From: Dryocosmus kuriphilus
Taxonomy: Eukaryota > Arthropoda > Insecta > Hymenoptera > Cynipidae
DNA length: 64,000 bases
Direction: 5' to 3'
Assembly: GCA_038277395.1 (NCBI GenBank)
Contig: CM076196.1
Location: 132,305,410 to 132,369,409 of the forward strand
In this document: piece after piece, positions 58,321 through 64,000 of the stretch
Layout of the letters: each line of letters starts with the position of its first letter
How positions within the stretch are numbered: the stretch's first letter is position 1
Program-made: the position numbers and the translations under genes
Notes under the pieces: model-generated
Seen by the model: only the letters and a program-made list of their open reading frames with translations
Database searches by the model: none
Told to the model about the DNA's origin: nothing

Positions 58321-58352
58321 AATTAAGGTTGCAAAAATGACCCAGAAATTTC
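58245..58352. repeat. 54-bp tandem duplication
   Basis: TAGATAATTCATACAAAAAA…TTAAGGTTGC and AAAATGACCCAGAAATTTC occur twice in succession (about 58246-58299 and 58300-58352). Confidence 0.9.
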
Positions 58353-59205
58353 TGTCGTTAACTCCCGAACTACAAGAGCTGTTATTTTTTTCGTCCAGTG
58401 CTGCTTGATGGTCAGTAGCTTGCACTTGTTCAGTGTGTGATAAGTTCTGCTCAAAGTTTGAGCAAATGCTCTAACTTTTGGTGTGAAATTTTTCTTTGAT
58501 GTTATGTACGTGATCACACACTGAACATTCGACGCATGCCGTCTCGCCATCTCAATTTTAGCCTGAAGCTGTAGAGTATGTCTGTGAGTCGCGCTTACAC
58601 GCTCAGATGTATCATGACTTCTTTCGTCACGAAGCACAGACACCGCCTTATCGTCAACCGCACAGTTTAGAGCCCAGAGATTTACATCTTTGGGGCTTAG
58701 ATTAGAGAGAGAATTGTCCGCTTACACTAATTTTTCCATCCTGAGGAATCTTTTTTGATGGATTTTAATTCCTCTAGTTCTCAAACTGGTATTTTCAGCT
58801 ACCTGCAAAGATTGTATTGCAGGAACGGGTGGTCTGTTCGCCAGAGGTTGTTTCTCTTCCTCTTGCTGGAGAAGAGACTCAAATTCATTTTTGCGCAAAT
58901 AGGACACTTGATCTTCCCTGCCACCATGTAAGAATGTCCTTCTTGAGTTGGACCGTCCATTTCATGCGCCGTCCTCGCATTTGTTCATGGTCATTGCCAG
59001 ATCGTCGACTTGTTGGTTCAGTCCTATTGCCACGCCCAACTGAACCGTGGTCCCCATCCGAGAAAGACCGGTTGTGGGTAGCACTGCGCATTAGAGTTCT
59101 CATAACCGCAATATTTGTTGTGTGTGGTGGGGGGGGGGGGGGGGGGGGGCCAACACAACATGGTTTGCTGCGAGAGGTTAAGCTCCCGGGCGATGGGGTC
59201 GCCAC
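58323..59205 (-). pseudogene. R2-superclade retrotransposon, 5' part of the ORF
   Basis: Minus strand open segments in different frames: 59205-58885 (basic, with RRMKWTVQLKKDIL), 58907-58722 (EFESLLQQEEEK…SLRTRGIKIHQKRF) and 58643-58323 (QLQAKIEMARRHASNVQ…LNKCKLLTIKQHWTKKI). The WT-x5-DIL Myb-like helix and the helical linker match the region before the RT in R2/R4-type proteins of insects, where the RT (as found from 55015 downward) should follow at once. The 21-G run at 59129-59149 encodes the polyproline tract and may be slippage. It ends at the 58323 stop just before the duplicated flank. Confidence 0.5.
59129..59149. repeat. 21-bp poly-G
   Basis: Uninterrupted G run after TGTGTGGT; source of polyPro/polyGly ORF artefacts. 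A (TTA)n tract follows at 59217-59235. Confidence 0.9.
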
Positions 59206-59255
59206 ATCCCTACGGTATTATTATTATTATTATTAAGTTATTATCGACCAGTATA

Positions 59256-59408
59256 ATTAATTAGTTAATTTCATATGTTTAGTTTAATTCGATTGCTGGT
59301 CTAAATAATTTTTTAGAGAATCGGGCCGAGGTAGATTTTTTCTAGTTTCTCCAAAAAATTATTTAGACCAGCAATCGAATTAAATTTAACATATGAAATT
59401 AACTATTA
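59256..59408. repeat. Inverted repeat, ~60-bp arms
   Basis: GTTAATTTCATATGTTTAGT…TAAATAATTTTTTAGAG pairs with CTCCAAAAAATTATTTA…ACATATGAAATTAAC. The spacer is about 30 bases with CGGGCCGAGG. ATT/TTA microsatellites adjoin both sides, consistent with a small foldback inserted in a microsatellite. Confidence 0.85.
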
Positions 59409-59940
59409 TTATTATTGCTTAATCTTCAGCTCGAGTGATCCCGGTTTTCCGTCATTAGCCACGGACTAAGTCAAGTGCCTCATGTGTTAAAGGTGTTAAG
59501 TATTTAATACGATGTTTGAAATATCTTGAGACGATGAAGTAGTACGCACACAATTAGATGTATGGTCACGGCGGTATGGAAGCCCAAAAAAGTTTTACTA
59601 AAATGAGTCCAAAATCGAGCTCCATAGGATGTTCCTGTATCATTTTTTAGGTTCAAATATCGCAAACCGCAAAATGGCACCAGCTCCTTTTCTCGAAATA
59701 TTCATATTTTTGTATTTCAACCATGGCAGTCATTGGTGATAACAGCATGAGTTACCAAATTCGACGGTTGAATGTGATCTAATTTCCTGTCGAGAAGTTG
59801 ACTTCAAGAAATTCCGACTTTCATTTGTTTCCGTGTCACTTCTGTTATGACACGAAAACACTCGCTGATTCCACATTTGTGCCTTTGACTCCAACACGCG
59901 CTTAGTACAGGACCAACTTCTCATCAATTTTTTTTTGAAA
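59409..59940. other. Spacer before the 59.9-62.1 kb gene
   Basis: TCGAGTGATCCCGGTTTTCC and neighbouring GC-richer sequence may be 5' UTR of the minus-strand retrotransposon. The rest shows nothing. Confidence 0.35.
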
Positions 59941-62142
59941 ATGGATCCTCGTAAATGTTCTGATGATGGAAATAGAAAGAAGGTTATGTGCTCCATGCGG
60001 AAAGAAAATTGTCTTTGGGAAGAAGAAGCAAGAGAAATTTCCCATCAATGAAAGTATTGCGATCGTATAACAAAATATGTGAATAGCAATTATGAGATGA
60101 GTGATGAAAAGTTTCCGTTGAATATTTGCATAACTTTTAATCTCACACTGTTCGAGACTGAAAAGGGTAATTTCCGAAGAAAAATACAAAATATGCCAAA
60201 TTATGAAGATGCGCTGTTACCAAAAGAGACACGAACAAATAAAGACGACTGTAATTGTTACATATGTTTGACTGGCAGGTACAATGGTTAAACGAAAGTC
60301 ATTAAAGGAATGAGTAACAAGAGGAATCTGGAAAATATAATTGATCAATCTAATGGACTTCTCTGCGGATCCTTAAACCAGACGCAATTTTAAAAGAAAA
60401 CCAAAGAAAGAAAAAAAAAAACCTGTAGATTCTATCCAACTATGCAAAAAATGCTTGTAAGAAATCGGGAAAGGCAAAAGTCATATTTGTAAAAATCCAG
60501 AAAAAAATGTTCGAAAATAGTTGAAAAACTTACTGTAAAGTATCAAGAGAAAATTGTGCATACTATTATAAGAACAAAAGGGTGACACCGCAAATCATAC
60601 AAGTGCTCAACATCTTCAAAATGCTAAAACGTTATTTTCGGAGAGGATAAATTAGATAATTTTCGGACTAATATAGGTGCATCAACCAATCAAATGAAAA
60701 AATGACCAGTTTCTTGAGACGCAACGCTGGAAGAAAAACTGTTCCAGTCGAATACTCAAAGCACATGTCGGAAAAGTCCAAAACTTTGGAACATGTATAT
60801 GAAGATGGCATATATGAATTCGAATGAGAAAATTCAGAAGTTAAGCAAAAGCGACCTGTTGTGTATGCAAACGCCGAAAAGCTTCTTGATGCAATAATAC
60901 AAGAACGACGTATAGGGGGCAACATCGTTATCAAAGTTATGGCCGATGATGGCCAAGGCTTTTTCAAAATCTGTTTAACTATATTACCCGAAAATTATTC
61001 TCCCATATCAAGCAGCAGTACAAACGACAGTGAGGATGATAACTCTAATTCGAGAGGCTTGCATGAATTTACTGGAAAGAGGGAAGCGTTTTCTGAAGGA
61101 GGTAGTGTCATCAAGAAAGCTAAGCTTTCCAGTATCAAAAGATTGATATTGCTATGCATAGTTCCACAAATAAAGGAATCATATGAAAATATCCAGGTAT
61201 TATCTGAGTTAACACAAACTAACAATATTCCTTTCAAATTCTTGTCAGATTTCAAACTTTTGCTCATAATAAATGGGCAAAAAACTGCAACAGCGATGTA
61301 TCCCTGTCCTTATTGCTTTGTATCTCACTAGAAAATTTGAAGGACAACCGACATTCATCCCGCAGTGAAATAGAAAGTCTTCGCCACCCTAGCTTTTCTG
61401 ATCGGTCAGACATTGAAAATCCTTTCAGACTGGAAACTCATAGAGAACTGCGGAAAGATAATCAAAAATTTTGCCTATCAGGGAAAGATAAGTACAGTAA
61501 AAAGTTCCACAGCACGGTGAATCTCCCTCTTTTCACTGAGAGTGACGACGTTTATGTCCTAGAGAAGTGTGTGATTCCTGAACTCCATATTCTACAAGGG
61601 TTCGTGAATCATTTATTTTGGAAAGGCTTAGTTCCCCTTTTGGGAAAGGAGACAGCTTTATTATGGCCGATAAAATTGAAAGTCGTCACGAAGAACTATC
61701 ACGGTGACATCTTCGAACGTAATGCGTGCAGGAAATTATTGAGAGAGGCCAATAAACTTGAAGATCCAGACATTTACAAAGAGGTGGGTTACTTCAAAAT
61801 CGTACCCTACGTTGTCGCTTACAATGCCATGAATAAGGTAGTCAATTTTTGTTTCAATTCAGGAAAAGTTGGTCCCGGAATAGAGGCCCACATTTCTGAA
61901 TTGCGTAAGACTTTGAGGGCTCTTGAGCAAGTTTCTGAAAATTTGAATTTGAAATTTGATTCAAAGTTTGCAGGTCATATATGACAATAATGGATTAGGT
62001 TTCTGGTCTGAACAAGCCGGAGAGTCGGCGCATCTTGAATTTTTAAAGTTCTGGGAATGTTATAAAATAAACGTTCTCGAGGATGATTCTTATCTTTCCA
62101 GACTTCGCAAAGCTGTGGTTGAATTCCCATCATTGCAAATAT
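59941..62142 (+). pseudogene. Uncharacterised repeat-borne gene, possibly an RNase H-fold transposase
   Basis: Start near ATG 59941; after a shift near 59990 the frame reads C-x2-C GKKIVFG…KFPINE. DEKFPLNIC and NYEDALLPKETR with C-x-C-x2-C (60105-60290) follow. A stop-ridden stretch contains SHICKNP. TSFLRRNAGRKTVP lies near 60700, then 60861-61331 with KVMADDGQGFFKICL (candidate first acidic residues), LSDFKLLLIINGQ and CPYC. After a frameshift near 61325, 61336-61980 carries ELHILQGFVNHLFWKG, KNYHGDIFERNACRKLL and a helical part; a last frame (61956-62144) gives GLGFWSEQAGESAHLEF (candidate Glu) to the end. This block order matches large uncharacterised proteins in insects and cnidarians. 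The acidic triad and RNase H-like fold are inference. Confidence 0.6.
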
Positions 62143-62229
62143 GATCATATCGCTCGGGTGAATGTTTGTGTCATATAATCTTGTTGAGTGAAAGTTCAAG
62201 AATGTCTATGATAAAAAAATTAGAAAAAA

Positions 62230-63440
62230 TCTGCCCGCTTTGCGGGCACATTCTCATCGCGCGCTTCGCGCGAAGTATGAGCGCGCCTACGGCGCGCATC
62301 TGTTGGCACTCGCGTTTCGCGCTCGATACATTATTCACCTCGCGCTACGCGCTCGGTGTTTGTGGATCGTATAAACCTTTAAATTAAAAATTCCAAAAGG
62401 AACTATTTTACTTAAGGCTCTATCGCCCTTAAGGAATACATTCTCATCATGACACTCGCGCTTCGCGCTCGATAATTACATTTTTTTAAAAGACATTGTA
62501 GATTGGTAAAGCTTTTTTGTGATTTTCCAAATTTTCACAATACAGGTTTTCGATTCTTAAAAGTAAAACGATGAGTCTTATAAATAAATTTTGTAGCTCT
62601 TTCCAAGGTGAACAATTCTGCTTGCATAGTTTTGCTGAAAAGTGGTTTTCTTTATATTTCATAACATATTTCACGAATAATTCAAAAACGACGCGTCTGC
62701 TCAAAAAATGATAGAGAACAAATTTGTAGATCTTTTTGAGGCGAACAACTTTGTTTATTATTATTTTTCCGTAACTTGCATAGTTTGGCGGGAAATTTGA
62801 AATTTTTTATTTTTAATAACGTTTTTCGATTAAAACAAAAACCGTGCATTTTATGAAAAAATGGTTAAAACAAAATTGGTAGATATTTTTGAATTGAACA
62901 ACTTTGTTCTTTACCAATTTTTTGTATCTTGAATATTTTGGAGGGAAACCAGAGTTTTTAAATTTTAATAGCGTTTTCTTGATTAAAACAAAAACCATTC
63001 ATTTTATCAAAAAACGGGTAAGATAAAATTTGCAGATTTTTTTGAGGTGAACAATTTTACTTTCTTACATTTTTTTTGTATCTCTCATACTTTAGCCGGA
63101 AAATGGATTTTTTGATTTTGTGAAAACCGCTTTTGATGGATAAAACCATAACTGTTGGTCAAAAACCGCTGGTTAACGAACTCGTCCTTTCTTTTTACCC
63201 CTTAAAGAAGTGTACCAAAGCGCACTCCAATCCGATTAGTCCTTCGAAAGTTATCGTGATCACAGACGACAACGACGACAACGACAACGACGACAACGAC
63301 AACGACGACGACAACAGACAGACAGACACGGTCGTAAAAACCGCTTTTTCTGACTCAGGGGGTCTCAAAACGTGGAGATTTCATGAAACCCGCGAAAGTC
63401 AAATTTTACATAAATCTAATACCTTCTCTGATGAGAATGT
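62230..63440 (-). mobile_element. Helentron-like non-autonomous element, copy D
   Basis: Minus orientation: 5' end ACATTCTCATCAGAG at 63440, 3' hairpin GCCCGCTTTGCGGGC at 62233-62247 next to an A run on plus (T run on minus). The array holds palindromes at 62258-62272, 62281-62297, 62311-62321, 62342-62352, 62411-62433 and 62458-62468. The subterminal ACATTCTCATC (62248-62258) is the inverse of the 5' end. A (GAC/AAC)n tract is at 63267-63325. Confidence 0.75.
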
Positions 63441-64000
63441 AAAAATCATAAAAAATATAAAAACATAAAAAGGAGAAAAAAAGTTTAAAAAATGGGGTCA
63501 TATAACCACCACGTCCACGTCGTTAGTCCTGGGTCCGGCTGAAAGTTGTTCACAAAAAACATATACACGCACTTATGCACACATACATAAATTTGAATTG
63601 AATTTCGGAATACTAATTTCTTGAAGTCATTAATAACAAAGAATCAGATCACATTTCCCTGACTGATTCGGTAATCAACGATATATTTTCTAATGGCTGT
63701 AATGGTAATTTCGATAGATTTTTTCACGCTGAACACGAATCTAAAATCGAAAAATGTCCATCGTATAGAGATTTTTAGGAATTGAGCGTTTGGTGCTCAC
63801 GGTCATCCAAAAGTGACAAAAAAACAGGTCTGTTAAGTTGGCAGAACCACTTTGTCAAATTAAAGTTTTAAACATGTCAATAATTAGGACTTAATTAGGA
63901 CTAATTTTGTACCACATTCACAAATTTTGTACTTTTTGATTTTTCAAAAAAAGCATGACACCACTGAGTTAACGTTAAGCTGGCATGACCACATCAAGAA
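63441..64000. other. Right end of window; one shared motif, otherwise nothing
   Basis: CACGTCCACGTCGTTAGTCC at 63510, continuing CTGGGT, matches the motif in both DD41D elements. No TIR, ORF or transposase lies beside it within the window. Confidence 0.5.

Noticed and set aside
58885..59236. Overlapping ORFs on both strands around the G run as a novel gene
   Set aside because: The polyG/polyPro tract inflates both ORFs. Only the minus-strand C-terminal part fits the retrotransposon.
62230..62485. Palindrome arrays looking like a CRISPR array
   Set aside because: The palindromes differ from each other in sequence, spacers are irregular, and the same array recurs at four loci inside mobile elements of an intron-bearing genome. 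No cas-like genes.

Overview
This is a eukaryotic, AT-rich, gene-poor and transposon-dense window. The evidence is short spliceosomal introns (one of 74 bp), TATA/Inr promoter architecture and the transposon families present: two DD41D Tc1/mariner elements, one D34D mariner, Tigger/pogo, Helentron-like elements, an R2-superclade retrotransposon, Ty3/gypsy, and insect-type B-family polymerase remnants. An insect is most likely, perhaps a hymenopteran, but no host single-copy gene settles it. Nearly every protein-coding trace is a decayed mobile-element gene. The only long uninterrupted ORF with a convincing promoter and poly(A) signal is a C2HC zinc-finger gene at 16616-17302.

Layout. 1-1.66 kb: minus-strand remnant of a Polinton/Maverick-type protein-primed DNA polymerase. 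1.7-2.8 kb: tandem repeats. 3.0-4.9 kb: internally deleted Ty3/gypsy pol. 7.30-9.77 kb: complete DD41D mariner element with long TIRs and TA target duplication. 9.8-16.2 kb: AT-rich DNA with palindromes, foldbacks, a THAP-finger remnant (14.4 kb) and a CACGGAG-TIR element (14.8-15.4 kb). 16.2-18.2 kb: zinc-finger locus with its own core promoter and a duplicated, decayed 3' tail. 18.2-19.5 kb: D34D mariner. 20.4-26.5 kb: a Mutator-like transposase joined to a DEDDh exonuclease domain, in at least three exons, flanked by copies of a ~720 bp repeat.

26.5-28.7, 38.95-40.07 and 62.2-63.4 kb hold four copies of a Helentron-like non-autonomous element carrying an array of GC-rich palindromes; one copy is inserted inside another. 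28.7-38.8 kb holds several non-autonomous TIR/foldback elements, including a 3.3 kb foldback with a second element inserted in one arm. 40-45.2 kb is mostly non-coding, ending in a 529 bp tandem duplication. 45.5-48.0 kb: second DD41D element. 47.97-52.29 kb: complete 4.3 kb Tigger element with a three-exon but frameshifted transposase gene. 52.7-59.2 kb: an R2-superclade retrotransposon split into two parts by a multi-exon gene of an uncharacterised repeat-borne family (55.0-57.5 kb). 59.9-62.1 kb: a second uncharacterised, possibly transposase-like gene.

The best candidates for under-described biology are (i) the palindrome arrays of the Helentron-like elements, (ii) the Mutator transposase-exonuclease fusion, and (iii) the two unnamed multi-domain families at 55-57.5 kb and 59.9-62.1 kb. 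All coordinates for broken genes are approximate at lesions, and family names rest on motif recognition by eye, not on database searches.
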